DNA of 64,000 nucleotides, from contig NZ_KE384117.1 of the NCBI RefSeq assembly GCF_000423945.1, positions 9,932 through 73,931 on the forward strand, in the 5' to 3' direction. A program made the position numbers and the translations under genes. The notes below the pieces were generated by a model. The model was not told where the DNA came from. It ran no database searches and saw only the letters and a list, made by a program, of their open reading frames with translations. Shown here one piece after another: positions 26,144 through 35,414 of the stretch (position 1 is its first letter; every line of letters starts with the position of its first letter). The DNA is from Butyrivibrio sp. XPD2002 (lineage in GTDB: Bacteria; Bacillota; Clostridia; Lachnospirales; Lachnospiraceae).

Positions 26144-27845
26144 GTATAATGAAGTTATGGAAAACATAGTCATTACTGACGAGATGCGTGCAAGACTCCT
26201 CGAGAATATTCAGAAGGAGGTTGCAGGAGATAACGCGGGTAATGACAACAAGGAAGGCGAAGGTGCCGGTAGCGAGCCGCTGAGCTTTCAGAAGGTAAAC
26301 ATCAATGACTTTGAAAAGAAGAAGGCTGAGAGTTCATCCGGAAAAATTATCAAATTTGTAGCAAGATATGGATCCAGGGTAGCTGTTTTTGCTCTCGTTA
26401 TGCTTGGGGCTTACGGAGTAATAAGACTTGTGGGCGTTGATGGTCATAAGTCCATGGAAACAGCAGCACCTGCAGCCAGCGTTGAGATGGCCATGGAGGA
26501 TACAGAAACTACGGATTCAGCAGATTACGCATACGATTCAGAGGCTACGGAGGAGACAGAGGAGTCATTTGCCTATGAGGATGCAGATGAATCTTCTGAC
26601 AGCTTATTCGATGCAGAGGTTCCTATTTATGCAGGAAAAGAGGATGCGGCAGAAGAATCCGATAACTTGGGGGCATCTAAGAATTCGATAACGAATATTG
26701 ATAAATCGAAGATAGAAGGTGCTAAATCGGATGATGTCGAAGCAGAGGCTGCTGAGGCAACCGAGATGGCTGCTGCTGAGAGCTCTGACGAGCTGACTGT
26801 TACTATGGCAGGCGATGTACTCTTACATACACCGGTGGCGGAGGCCGGAGAGGATACATCAGGCGATTACAATTTTGACTTCATATTCGATAAGACCAGG
26901 GATGAGATATCTGCAGCAGATATCGCCATTGTAAATCAGGAGGTTATCCTTGGAGGAGAGGACCTCGGAGTTACAGGCTATCCGTCATTTAACGCTCCCT
27001 ACGAGCTTGGAGATTCTCTTGTAAAGGCAGGCTTTGACGTTATCTGTCATGCCACAAACCATGCTCTTGATAAGGGTAAGAAGGGAATCATAAATGCCTG
27101 CGAATTCTGGAAGAAGAACTATCCTGAAATAACGGTTGCAGGTATAAACGAGACCGAGGAAGAATATGATAAGGTAAGGATTGTTGAGAGAAATGGCATA
27201 AAGGTTGCGGTTCTTAACTATACCTACGGTACAAACGGAATATCACTTCCTTCAGATATGCCATACGCAGTGGACCTTCTTGAAGAGGATAAGGTTATTG
27301 CGGATCTTAAGTACGCAGAAGAAAATGCAGACTTTACAATCGTATGTCCTCACTGGGGAACTGAGTACGATCACAATATAGACAGTGTTCAGACTAAGTG
27401 GACTGAGATTTTCAGAGAAAATGGAGCTGACCTTGTAATCGGAACGCATCCTCATGTAATTCAGCCTATTGAGATGCTTAAGGACAGCGACGGCAAGATC
27501 ACCAATAACCACGGCGACGGCGATATGCTGGTTTACTACTCAATCGGCAATTTTGTAAATTGGACATCCGGTACAGGAGATCAGGTCGCAGATCGCATGG
27601 TGGGCGGACTTGCTAATGTTAAGCTTGGCCGTGATGAAAACGGCGAGGTCTGCATAGATGACTACAGTATAAGAGCTATTGTATGCCATGTAGAGAGCGG
27701 AGCTGAGAACGTAACTGTTTATCCTTTGAATGAGTATACAGACTCTATGGCTGATAAGAATGAGATTGTTAGGCAGGATCCTGACTTCTCAAAGGTATAC
27801 TGCGAGGCGCTCTGCAACGATATCTGGGGTGACCTATGGAAATAA
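26130..27845 (+). CDS. Membrane anti-sigma-like protein fused to a CapA-type domain
   Basis: Residues 1-80 are soluble, start right after the sigma gene, and have the position and size of an anti-sigma domain (YNEVMENIVITDEMRARLLE). A single membrane helix lies at about 83-101. An acidic linker of ~120 residues follows. Residues ~225-520 form a CapA/PGA-cap-type metallophosphoesterase-like domain: MAGDVLLHTPV, NQEVILGG, HATNHALDKGKKG, CPHWGTEYD, GTHPHVIQP. This topology puts the CapA domain outside the cell. AGGAGG lies only 3 bp before the ATG; TTG at 26136 has better spacing (9 bp). The fusion is unusual. Confidence 0.85.
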   Translation: MTLSKYNEVMENIVITDEMRARLLENIQKEVAGDNAGNDNKEGEGAGSEPLSFQKVNINDFEKKKAESSSGKIIKFVARYGSRVAVFALVMLGAYGVIRLVGVDGHKSMETAAPAASVEMAMEDTETTDSADYAYDSEATEETEESFAYEDADESSDSLFDAEVPIYAGKEDAAEESDNLGASKNSITNIDKSKIEGAKSDDVEAEAAEATEMAAAESSDELTVTMAGDVLLHTPVAEAGEDTSGDYNFDFIFDKTRDEISAADIAIVNQEVILGGEDLGVTGYPSFNAPYELGDSLVKAGFDVICHATNHALDKGKKGIINACEFWKKNYPEITVAGINETEEEYDKVRIVERNGIKVAVLNYTYGTNGISLPSDMPYAVDLLEEDKVIADLKYAEENADFTIVCPHWGTEYDHNIDSVQTKWTEIFRENGADLVIGTHPHVIQPIEMLKDSDGKITNNHGDGDMLVYYSIGNFVNWTSGTGDQVADRMVGGLANVKLGRDENGEVCIDDYSIRAIVCHVESGAENVTVYPLNEYTDSMADKNEIVRQDPDFSKVYCEALCNDIWGDLWK

Positions 27846-28363
27846 CAACACTTTGCTACATAGAAGATGATGGTAAATACCTGATGCTTCATCGTACGAA
27901 GAAAAAGAATGATATAAACGAGGGAAAATGGATTGCACCCGGCGGTCACTGCGAAAACGGTGAGAGCCCTGACGATTGTGTAAGGCGTGAGGTTTTGGAG
28001 GAGACAGGTCTTACACTTAAGTCAGTGAGGTTTAGAGGGATTGTTACCTTTTACTCCAAGGCAGCAGCCGGTGACAGAGATGAGCTTTACACAAAAGAAG
28101 AGAAGAGCCCTTTTAGCAATGATGTAACTGATTATATGTGCCTTTTTACATCTGACGATTTTGAAGGAACACTTATATCCTGCAATGAGGGGACACTCGA
28201 GTGGGTTTCCAGGGAAAGGATCCCTGAGCTTAATCTCTGGAAGGGAGATCTGATTTTCCTTGACCTTATAAAGAACCCCGAGCAGCCGTTTTTCTCGCTG
28301 AAGCTGACCTATGAGGGTGATAAGCTGACAGAAGCTGTGCTGGATGGAAAAGTAATAGAATAA
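27836..28363 (+). CDS. NUDIX hydrolase (MutT-like)
   Basis: The 175-residue protein carries the Nudix box GHCENGESPDDCVRREVLEE, continuing TGL, which fits Gx5Ex7REUxEExGU. It would hydrolyse a nucleoside diphosphate derivative such as an oxidised dNTP. The LMLHRTKKKNDINEGKWIAPGG segment resembles 8-oxo-dGTP diphosphatases. It overlaps the CapA-fusion gene by 10 bp, so it is translationally coupled and may share the ECF-dependent operon. A terminator follows. Substrate is not certain. Confidence 0.9.
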   Translation: MEITTLCYIEDDGKYLMLHRTKKKNDINEGKWIAPGGHCENGESPDDCVRREVLEETGLTLKSVRFRGIVTFYSKAAAGDRDELYTKEEKSPFSNDVTDYMCLFTSDDFEGTLISCNEGTLEWVSRERIPELNLWKGDLIFLDLIKNPEQPFFSLKLTYEGDKLTEAVLDGKVIE

Positions 28364-28373
28364 CAAATAAGTA

Positions 28374-28410
28374 ACGCGCCTGATACAGAACAGTATCAGA
28401 CGCGTTTTTT
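28374..28410 (+). terminator. Terminator after the NUDIX gene
   Basis: Stem ACGCGCCTGATAC/GTATCAGACGCGT (one mismatch, AGAACA loop) is followed by TTTTT. It marks the end of the VWA-sigma-CapA-NUDIX operon. Confidence 0.85.
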
Positions 28411-28437
28411 ATGCAGGAGAATTCCTGCTTAGATAAT

Positions 28438-29418
28438 TTATGAAGGAGTGCCGGAGGCAAGGTCTGCAAAATGCTCGTTTTCCGGAAGTGGATGGCGGAG
28501 CTCATTGAGCATTCGGAATTCGGAAGGCGTATAGCCTGTGCTTTTCCTGAAGGCTCTTGCGAATGCAGGACTGCTGGCAAAGCCTGACTGGTAGGCGATG
28601 TCTGTTATGGATACCTCCGGGTTTGACAGGAGCATCTGAGCATAGCCTATGCGCTTTTGCTGTAGGAACTGATAGAAGGTAGTTCCTGCGTAATCGTGAA
28701 AGATGCGGGCGAAGTGATATTTACTAAAGCCTGCATAGTCCGCGATGCTTTCTAACGAAATATCCTCAGTGAAGTGCTCAGACAGATAAGCACATACACT
28801 GCTAAGTGATATGCTGTTTTTTAATACCGCATCCTCTGAGCTGTGATCACCGCCCTGGAAGAGACTTAAGTTCTTGCCGGCGAGGGCTGTAAACTGCATG
28901 AGGATTGAATAAATCTCAAGCTCTCCGAAGGGCTCAAGTTCTGTAAAGGACATGAGACTGTGACCTGTGGTGCCTTCGCACATCTCTACAGGTGGCGCAG
29001 AGCCAAAGTAGATTTCTTTTATCTCGTCAATCCAGTTACAGAATTTTTTGTAAATATTGGGCGGGCAGGTTCTGGCCTGAATATGAAGAGCGGGAGACAT
29101 GAGGCGGAAAGCCTTCTCTAGCTCCTTTAAAAGTGTGAGCCTTGAAAAATCTGCCTGAATGTAAACTCTTTCTCCGATACAGGTGGAGAATATCTCATGG
29201 ATAACGGCAGGGCAGATAAGAAGAATATCACCCTCTTCAAGGTTGTAGGTCTGATTGGCACAGATAACCTTGTAATCACCCTCTTTTGCACATATGATCT
29301 CGACATCCGTATGCCAATGGGGAGGATAGTTGGTGTGCTCCTTATTGATGTACATACGGAGACTGGTATTTTTCTTGTGTTGAACGCTCTCCCGGGCACT
29401 TGCCATCTGCCTTTTCAT
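28438..29418 (-). CDS. AraC-family transcriptional regulator
   Basis: The protein (~326 residues) has an N-terminal cupin-like sensor (HTDVEIICAKEGDY, with the HWH metal/ligand-type motif) and a C-terminal AraC DNA-binding domain with two helix-turn-helix units (ISLESIADYAGFSKYHFARI; VSITDIAYQSGFASSPAFAR). ATG at 29418 follows GGGGGA with good spacing and is preferred to TTG at 29436. It is divergent from the sugar transporter/beta-glucosidase operon and is its likely activator, responding to a sugar. Confidence 0.93.
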   Translation of the reverse strand: MKRQMASARESVQHKKNTSLRMYINKEHTNYPPHWHTDVEIICAKEGDYKVICANQTYNLEEGDILLICPAVIHEIFSTCIGERVYIQADFSRLTLLKELEKAFRLMSPALHIQARTCPPNIYKKFCNWIDEIKEIYFGSAPPVEMCEGTTGHSLMSFTELEPFGELEIYSILMQFTALAGKNLSLFQGGDHSSEDAVLKNSISLSSVCAYLSEHFTEDISLESIADYAGFSKYHFARIFHDYAGTTFYQFLQQKRIGYAQMLLSNPEVSITDIAYQSGFASSPAFARAFRKSTGYTPSEFRMLNELRHPLPENEHFADLASGTPS

Positions 29419-29795
29419 ATAGAAATCCCCCAACAAAACTCTTTTTTAACACAAGCAATATTGGAGCGTTCCAAAATTGCCATTTAATATAGAGCAATAG
29501 GTTGCTGTGTTAATACTTATTTTATAAATTATGGACATTATACCATATCAAAGTGGGAATAATGATGTAAAATCTGTCAAAATGCACATCACATATTTGG
29601 TTAGTATTAATCAAAGTGATAATATGCACATATAAAAGAGCAATTTTAGTAAAATGGATAGCAATTTTTTGTATGCAATAATTATCGGACTAATTTAACA
29701 TTATATATAAAGAAACAGATAATTATTTTAGCAAGCTGGTATTTTCAGAATTAGGAGGTGGATTTACCGGCAAGCTTCTACGAAGGAGGTTTTGT
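29419..29795. promoter_or_regulatory. Divergent control region for the AraC gene and the beta-glucoside operon
   Basis: This 377-bp AT-rich gap contains an 11-bp inverted repeat (29455-29465 and 29470-29480, one mismatch) near the araC start. It also has two ATGCACAT copies at 29582 and 29624. Their 42-bp spacing puts them on the same helix face, as expected for AraC sites. Another imperfect inverted repeat (TTTGGTTA/TAATCAAA) lies between them. The core promoter is not certain. AAGGAGG precedes the binding-protein start. Confidence 0.5.
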
Positions 29796-31310
29796 ATGAA
29801 GAAAAAGGTATTTGCTACATTTCTTGCAACAGCTCTGACTGTTACATCAATTGTAGGATGTGGGGGATCCACATCAACTCCGGCTCCGGCAGCTGGTGGC
29901 GACGACACAGCGAAGACCGAAGCGGCTGACACAACCACAGAAACATCTACAGAGGCTACCGAAGAGAAGGCTGATACTGCTGAAAGTACTGATTCCGCAG
30001 ATGCTACTACGGATTCAGCAACCGGAAAACAGACCGATGGTAAGAATCTTCCGGAACTGACAACCGAGCCTTTGACAATTACTCTTTGGGACATCGCTAC
30101 AGAGGATCCTGCTAAGAGTAATCAGGAAGGTGCTGTTCAGAGATTCATGGCTGATTATCCTAACATCACGGTTAATCAGGTTCATCAGCAGAACGATAAC
30201 TACAAGCAGCAGCTGGTAGTTGCAATGAGTTCAGGACAGGCTCCCAACATGTACATCCACTGGGGTGGCGGCCCTATGGCTGAGTACTACAAGTCAGGTT
30301 TTGCTAATGATATCACTGATATGTATGCAAAATACGATCATCCTGATTTCATCGATGCAGCAGTAGCACAGTCAACCTATGACGGTAAGATGCTCGCTAT
30401 TCCTTTCGGAGGACTTTCCGGATGCGATATCTTCTATAACAAGACAATTTTTGCTGAGCAGGGTATTGAAGTTCCTGAGACAATCGATGATCTTGAAGCA
30501 GCATGCGCTAAGCTTAAGGAAGCAGGCTATACACCTTTCGCACTTGCAAATGCATCCAAGTGGACAGGCTCCATGTACTACATGTATCTTGTAGCGCGTC
30601 ACTCAGGTAACGATGAATTTGATGCAGCTTATACGCAGGAGAACGGCGGCTCATTCACAAGTCCCGCATTCATCTATGCAGCTGAGAAGATTCAGGATTG
30701 GGTAAAGAAGGGATATTTCCCGGATGGTGTTAACTCTCTTACAGCTGATGATAACCAGGATAGAGCACTCCTTTATGATGGCTCTGCGGCAATGATGCTT
30801 CACGGCTCATGGCAGGTAGCAGGTATCAGATCTGATAACGAAGAGTGGTACAACGAGAACATCGGCGTATTCCGTTTCCCTGAGGATTCAGAAGCTAAGG
30901 CTGCAGGCGTTCCTCAGAACGTAGAAATCGGAACAGCAATCGGTAACGGATTCTCCTTCAACTGCTTCAAGGAAGATGGTTCTGTAGACCAGGATATGCT
31001 TGATGCTTGCTATGTTTTGGCTACTCAGTACTTCAACGATGATACATACAACAAGATGCAGATGGATAGCGGAAATATTCCTTCCATTAAGGGATTTGAT
31101 ACACAGGTTGATGATCCTAACAATAAGGTTGTAGTTGACGTATTCTTCAACGCATCAAACGTACAGCTTTGGTATGACCAGTACCTTCCTGCATCTGTTA
31201 CAGAAGTTCATAAGAACTGCATGACAGAGCTCTTTGGTCTTGAGAAGACTCCTGAGGAGATCGGACAGGAACAGGATGAAGCAATGCAGAAGGCTATTGC
31301 TGAACAGTAA
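29796..31310 (+). CDS. ABC transporter sugar-binding lipoprotein
   Basis: This is a family 1-type extracellular solute-binding protein for carbohydrates. A signal peptide with lipobox IVGC gives a lipid-anchored Cys near residue 22, followed by a Thr/Ala/Glu linker. The mature domain starts around ITLWDIATEDPAKSNQEG and has the MalE-like pattern (aromatic residues, MLHGSWQVAGI). Length is 504 residues. It is the first gene of an operon with two permeases and a GH3 enzyme, so beta-linked gluco-oligosaccharides are the probable ligand. An intercistronic terminator may keep it in excess of the permeases. Confidence 0.94.
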   Translation: MKKKVFATFLATALTVTSIVGCGGSTSTPAPAAGGDDTAKTEAADTTTETSTEATEEKADTAESTDSADATTDSATGKQTDGKNLPELTTEPLTITLWDIATEDPAKSNQEGAVQRFMADYPNITVNQVHQQNDNYKQQLVVAMSSGQAPNMYIHWGGGPMAEYYKSGFANDITDMYAKYDHPDFIDAAVAQSTYDGKMLAIPFGGLSGCDIFYNKTIFAEQGIEVPETIDDLEAACAKLKEAGYTPFALANASKWTGSMYYMYLVARHSGNDEFDAAYTQENGGSFTSPAFIYAAEKIQDWVKKGYFPDGVNSLTADDNQDRALLYDGSAAMMLHGSWQVAGIRSDNEEWYNENIGVFRFPEDSEAKAAGVPQNVEIGTAIGNGFSFNCFKEDGSVDQDMLDACYVLATQYFNDDTYNKMQMDSGNIPSIKGFDTQVDDPNNKVVVDVFFNASNVQLWYDQYLPASVTEVHKNCMTELFGLEKTPEEIGQEQDEAMQKAIAEQ

Positions 31311-31354
31311 GAAGTAAATATAAGTCTAAGCTGCGGCTGGATTTTAAAAAACCG

Positions 31355-31390
31355 CTGCCCGCAGGATAATCTATTCTGCGGGCAGTTTTT
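31355..31390 (+). terminator. Intra-operon terminator between binding protein and permeases
   Basis: A perfect 10-bp GC-rich stem (CTGCCCGCAG/CTGCGGGCAG, 11-nt loop) is followed by TTTTT. Partial read-through would give more binding protein than permease. Confidence 0.85.
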
Positions 31391-31460
31391 AGTAATCCTT
31401 TTGGTAATCACTTAGTGAGGCAAAGCAGAATATCTGCTTAAGGAAACAGGAAGGAGAGAT

Positions 31461-32372
31461 ATGGATAAAAGTAATAATATGGGGCTTGCTCAGGCGAAAG
31501 CAAGGAGTACGGCCAAGGCAGCAACAGTGTTCCTGCTACCGGCGCTCTTGCTAATCACAATTTTTATTGTGTATCCCGTTGTTGATACCTTTGTTATAAG
31601 CGGATACAAATGGAACGGAATATCGGCAGATAGAATATTTGTCGGCCTCGATAACTGGAAAGCGCTGTTGAAGGATGCAATGTTTTGGAAATCCTTTAAG
31701 CACAATCTGATCGTAATGGTATTCTCGATTCTTCTTCAGATTCCCATCGGAATGTTGCTTGCAACATTTCTGGATGCAGGTGGAAAGAAATTTAATATTT
31801 TTAAAATCATATGGTTCTTACCTTATCTTATGAGTTCAGTTGCTATCGCATTCCTTTTTATCTATGCGCTCGCAACAAACGGAGGAATTATTTCCTCTCT
31901 GGCAACAATTTTTAATGGAAAGAGAACTACAATTGACCTTTTGGGAACAGCTCCCAATGCACTTTACACAGTTATCGGTGTTATGGCATGGCAGTTTACT
32001 CCTTTTTATATGGTTTACTTCATCGCCGGATACGGAAACATCGATACTACTATTTATGAAGCGGCTGTAATAGATGGTGCAACAAGAGGGCAGTACATTC
32101 GCCTTATTGCGATACCTCTCCTTGGCCCTATTTTCAAGACAGCATGCACAATGTCCCTTATCGGATCACTGAAATATTTCGATATGATCTGGAACATGAC
32201 CCAGGGCGGACCTTCAGGTTCTACAGAGCTTATGGCTACCTATATGTATAAGCTGTCATTCCAGCAGTTTAACATGGGCTACGGTTCCTGCGTAGCAGCC
32301 GGAATGTTCATTCTGATAACGGCTATAGCATTGCTCTTTAACAAAGTATTTAAGGTTAAGGAGGATTATTAA
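31461..32372 (+). CDS. ABC sugar transporter permease (MalF/UgpA type)
   Basis: This integral membrane subunit has about six helices, beginning with AATVFLLPALLLITIFIVYPVV. The EAA loop that contacts the ATPase is visible: YEAAVIDGATRGQYIRLIAIP. Length is 303 residues. AAGGAGAG precedes the ATG. It lies 2 bp upstream of the second permease. No ATPase gene is present in this operon, so a shared MsmX-like ATPase elsewhere is inferred. Confidence 0.95.
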   Translation: MDKSNNMGLAQAKARSTAKAATVFLLPALLLITIFIVYPVVDTFVISGYKWNGISADRIFVGLDNWKALLKDAMFWKSFKHNLIVMVFSILLQIPIGMLLATFLDAGGKKFNIFKIIWFLPYLMSSVAIAFLFIYALATNGGIISSLATIFNGKRTTIDLLGTAPNALYTVIGVMAWQFTPFYMVYFIAGYGNIDTTIYEAAVIDGATRGQYIRLIAIPLLGPIFKTACTMSLIGSLKYFDMIWNMTQGGPSGSTELMATYMYKLSFQQFNMGYGSCVAAGMFILITAIALLFNKVFKVKEDY

Positions 32373-32374
32373 TT

Positions 32375-33292
32375 ATGAAGGGTAATCACAATATAAACGA
32401 CTCTACCATGGCAGTCGATATAAACAGTCTCGGAAAATCAAATGATGCTGATTATCGCATATCCAAGATTAAATCAAGGATTGCGTGGACAATAGCATTT
32501 ATTTTTGCAATTATACAGCTGGTGCTGACGCTTACACCATTTTTCTTTATGATAATGAATTCGTTCCGTAAGCAGTTCGACATGTTGCAGCAGGGTGTAT
32601 TCCATCTTCCGGATCCCTGGTATTTCAATAACTATGTTGAAGTTGTTACACACGGATTTTTCGGATATTTTTTCCGAAGTGTAATAGTTGTTGCGATATC
32701 ACTTGTGCTGATGCTTATTATTTCAGCCTTCGCAGCATATCCGCTTGCAAGAATGAGTTTTAAGCTGAATGCTCTGATTTACGCAATGATCGTAGCTATG
32801 ATGGCAGTGCCTATGCATGTAACTTTGATTCCGATTTTCAAGCTTACAACATCTATTGGATTCTATGATTCACTTAAGGCACTTATCGGACCTTATGTAG
32901 CATTTGCTCTTCCGATGTCAGTTTTCATTCTTACGGCATTTATGAAAACAATACCGAGAGAGATTGAAGAATCTGCGGAAATTGATGGCTGTAACCGCTA
33001 TCAGAATTTCTTTAAGATGATTCTTCCTTTATCAAAATCAGGACTGTCAACACTGGCAATATATAACGGTGTTTCAATGTGGAATGAGTTTGCTTTTGCA
33101 AATACTCTGATAATCAGTCCTCAGAATAAGACACTTCCTCTTGCACTTGGACAGTTTAAGGGCGAGCATTCAATGGATATACCGATTATTTTGTCGGTTC
33201 TGACTTTATCGGTACTTCCGATGATTACACTGTTCATTGTGTTCCAGGATAAACTTGTTAAAGGTATGATGGCAGGAGCGGTTAAGGGATGA
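32375..33292 (+). CDS. ABC sugar transporter permease (MalG/UgpE type)
   Basis: The second permease subunit has 305 residues and about six helices. Its EAA loop reads EIEESAEIDGCNRYQNFFKM. An N-terminal cytoplasmic extension of ~45 residues precedes the first helix. AAGGAGG lies upstream. The stop overlaps the beta-glucosidase start (ATGA), so uptake and hydrolysis are translationally coupled. Confidence 0.95.
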   Translation: MKGNHNINDSTMAVDINSLGKSNDADYRISKIKSRIAWTIAFIFAIIQLVLTLTPFFFMIMNSFRKQFDMLQQGVFHLPDPWYFNNYVEVVTHGFFGYFFRSVIVVAISLVLMLIISAFAAYPLARMSFKLNALIYAMIVAMMAVPMHVTLIPIFKLTTSIGFYDSLKALIGPYVAFALPMSVFILTAFMKTIPREIEESAEIDGCNRYQNFFKMILPLSKSGLSTLAIYNGVSMWNEFAFANTLIISPQNKTLPLALGQFKGEHSMDIPIILSVLTLSVLPMITLFIVFQDKLVKGMMAGAVKG

Positions 33293-35364
33293 AAAAAGAC
33301 AAGAAATTAAGAATGACATTTGACGAAAAAGCTAAGAAAATTGTTGGGAAGTTGACCTTGGAGCAGAAGGTAAGTCTCATGGCAGGAAATATTGATGCCA
33401 CTTCCATGAAAGAGAGCGAAATCATGGAGCTTGTCCTCGGAACAGAGGAGGGTGCTCATTATAACGTAAAGCCCTACGAAGCAGGCGGCCTTCCGGAGCA
33501 GGGCGTTCCGCCTATGAAATTTGTTGACGGGCCAAGAGGCGTTGTTTGTGGTAACAATCAGTCGACCTGTTTTCCTGTTTCCATGGCGAGAGGTGCGACC
33601 TTTAATCCTGCGCTTGAGGAGGAGATTGGACATGCCATCGGGCAGGAGGTAAGAGCCTTTGGCGGAAACCTTTTTGCAGGTGTATGTATCAATCTTCCGT
33701 ATAATCCCGGATGGGGCCGAAGCCAGGAGACCTATGGTGAGGAGACCTACCAGATAGGAAGAATGGGTGCTTCACTTGTTAAGGGTGTCCAGAGCGAAGA
33801 TGTTATGGCGTGTGTGAAGCACTTTGCTTTTAATGACATGGAAAATGCCAGATTCAAGGTTAGTGTAACCTGCGATCAGAGAACGGAGCAGGAGGTTTAT
33901 CTGCCGCACTTTAAGGACTGCGTGGACGCAGGCTGTGCAAGCATAATGAGCTCCTACAACCGCTACAACGGTGTACAGTGTGGTCACCACAAATATCTCT
34001 TAAGTCAGGTGCTTAAGAAGGAGTGGGGCTTTGACGGCTTTGTAATGTCCGATTTCTGCTGGGGTGTTCTTGATACTGTTGAAGCTGCCAACGGCGGTCA
34101 GGATATGGAGATGCTGTGGACACAGTTCTTTGGTAAGAGGCTTGTTCAGGCTGTTAAGGATGGATTTGTTCCGGAGAGCAGAATTGATGATGCAGCTATC
34201 AGAATTGTCCGCACGATTCTCGCCTTTGATAAGGATCATAAAGAGTACGATATGTCAGTTGTGGGAAGTAAGGAGCATATCGAGCTTGCAAAGAGAGCAG
34301 CTGAAGAAGCAATCACTCTTGTGAAGAATAAAAATGTTCTTCCTCTTGCCAAGAACATTAAGAAGATAGCTGTAGTTGGAAAACTGGCTGATGCTGAGGT
34401 TATCGGTGATCAAGGCTCCAGCTGGGTCAGACCTCCTTATGTAAAGACACCTCTTCAGGGTATTAAGGAAGCAGTTCCATCGGCTGAGATTTTGTATGCG
34501 GATGGCTCCGACCTAGCAGAGGTAAAGAAGGCTGCTTCTGAAGCAGATGCTGTTATCTATGTTGTTGGATATAATCATGATGACGAAGGTGAGTTCATTT
34601 CAACAGACACCTCTGATAACTACACAGGAGCTATCGGTGGTGACAGAAAGAGAGGACTTGGACTTCATGATGAGGATGTGAAGCTCCTTCAGGAGACAGG
34701 AGATGTTAATGAAAAGTCTGTTGTTGTTCTGATCGGCGGAAACATGATCATGATGACAGACTGGATTGATAAGGTGAATTCGGTTCTTATGGCTTATTAT
34801 CCCGGAATGGAGGGCGGCACAGCCCTTGCGGAAATTCTCTTTGGAGATGTAAATCCTTCCGGAAAGCTTCCGTTTGTTGTACCGGTTTCTGAGGAAGATC
34901 TTCCTCATGTGGACTGGGAGGCAACAGACCAGTATTACGAATATTATCATGGCTACACAAGACTTGATAAAAATGGCGTAAAGCCGCTTATACCTTATGG
35001 ATTTGGCCTTAGCTATACCAACTTCAGGTTCGAGGATCCCGAGGCTGAGATTCAGGGAGATGAGCTTGTGGCATCTGTCAAGGTTACAAACACAGGCGAC
35101 CGTGAAGGTAAAGAGGTTGTTCAGCTCTATGTGGGATTTGAGAATTCCGCAGTTGATCGTCCCATAAGACAGCTTCGCGGATTTGAGAAGATATCTCTTA
35201 AGGCAGGCGAGTCAAAGGTTGTAACCGTTAAGACTCCTCTTGAGAAGCTTAAGTGGTACAATCCTGTTTACAGAGAGTGGCAGCTTGAGAGAATGAAATA
35301 CAAGATTTATCTTGGAAATAGTGAAGCACTTGATGATCTTGTTTACACAAGTATAGTGCTGTAA
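33289..35364 (+). CDS. Beta-glucosidase, glycoside hydrolase family 3
   Basis: This 691-residue cytoplasmic enzyme has no signal peptide and would hydrolyse beta-glucosides imported by the adjacent transporter. The N-terminal barrel has FVDGPRGV, KHFAFNDMEN and the nucleophile Asp near residue 255 in VMSDFCWGV (more often SDWG). The alpha/beta sandwich domain (EAITLVKNKNVLPL) and the C-terminal fibronectin III-like domain (VKVTNTGDREGKEVVQLYV) follow. Length and order are typical. Strict beta-glucose specificity is likely but not proven; beta-xylosidase or other activities occur in GH3. Confidence 0.95.
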   Translation: MKKDKKLRMTFDEKAKKIVGKLTLEQKVSLMAGNIDATSMKESEIMELVLGTEEGAHYNVKPYEAGGLPEQGVPPMKFVDGPRGVVCGNNQSTCFPVSMARGATFNPALEEEIGHAIGQEVRAFGGNLFAGVCINLPYNPGWGRSQETYGEETYQIGRMGASLVKGVQSEDVMACVKHFAFNDMENARFKVSVTCDQRTEQEVYLPHFKDCVDAGCASIMSSYNRYNGVQCGHHKYLLSQVLKKEWGFDGFVMSDFCWGVLDTVEAANGGQDMEMLWTQFFGKRLVQAVKDGFVPESRIDDAAIRIVRTILAFDKDHKEYDMSVVGSKEHIELAKRAAEEAITLVKNKNVLPLAKNIKKIAVVGKLADAEVIGDQGSSWVRPPYVKTPLQGIKEAVPSAEILYADGSDLAEVKKAASEADAVIYVVGYNHDDEGEFISTDTSDNYTGAIGGDRKRGLGLHDEDVKLLQETGDVNEKSVVVLIGGNMIMMTDWIDKVNSVLMAYYPGMEGGTALAEILFGDVNPSGKLPFVVPVSEEDLPHVDWEATDQYYEYYHGYTRLDKNGVKPLIPYGFGLSYTNFRFEDPEAEIQGDELVASVKVTNTGDREGKEVVQLYVGFENSAVDRPIRQLRGFEKISLKAGESKVVTVKTPLEKLKWYNPVYREWQLERMKYKIYLGNSEALDDLVYTSIVL

Positions 35365-35388
35365 GACGATAATAACTTTATTAAAAAA

Positions 35389-35414
35389 TGGGGCAGATTA
35401 TAAAATCTGCTCCA
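35389..35414 (-). terminator. Terminator overlapping the 3' end of the GNAT gene
   Basis: Stem TGGGGCAGATT/AATCTGCTCCA (one G-T pair, ATAA loop) is followed on the minus strand by CATTTTTTAA. It includes the acetyltransferase stop codon and may also stop plus-strand transcripts from the GH3 gene. Confidence 0.7.
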
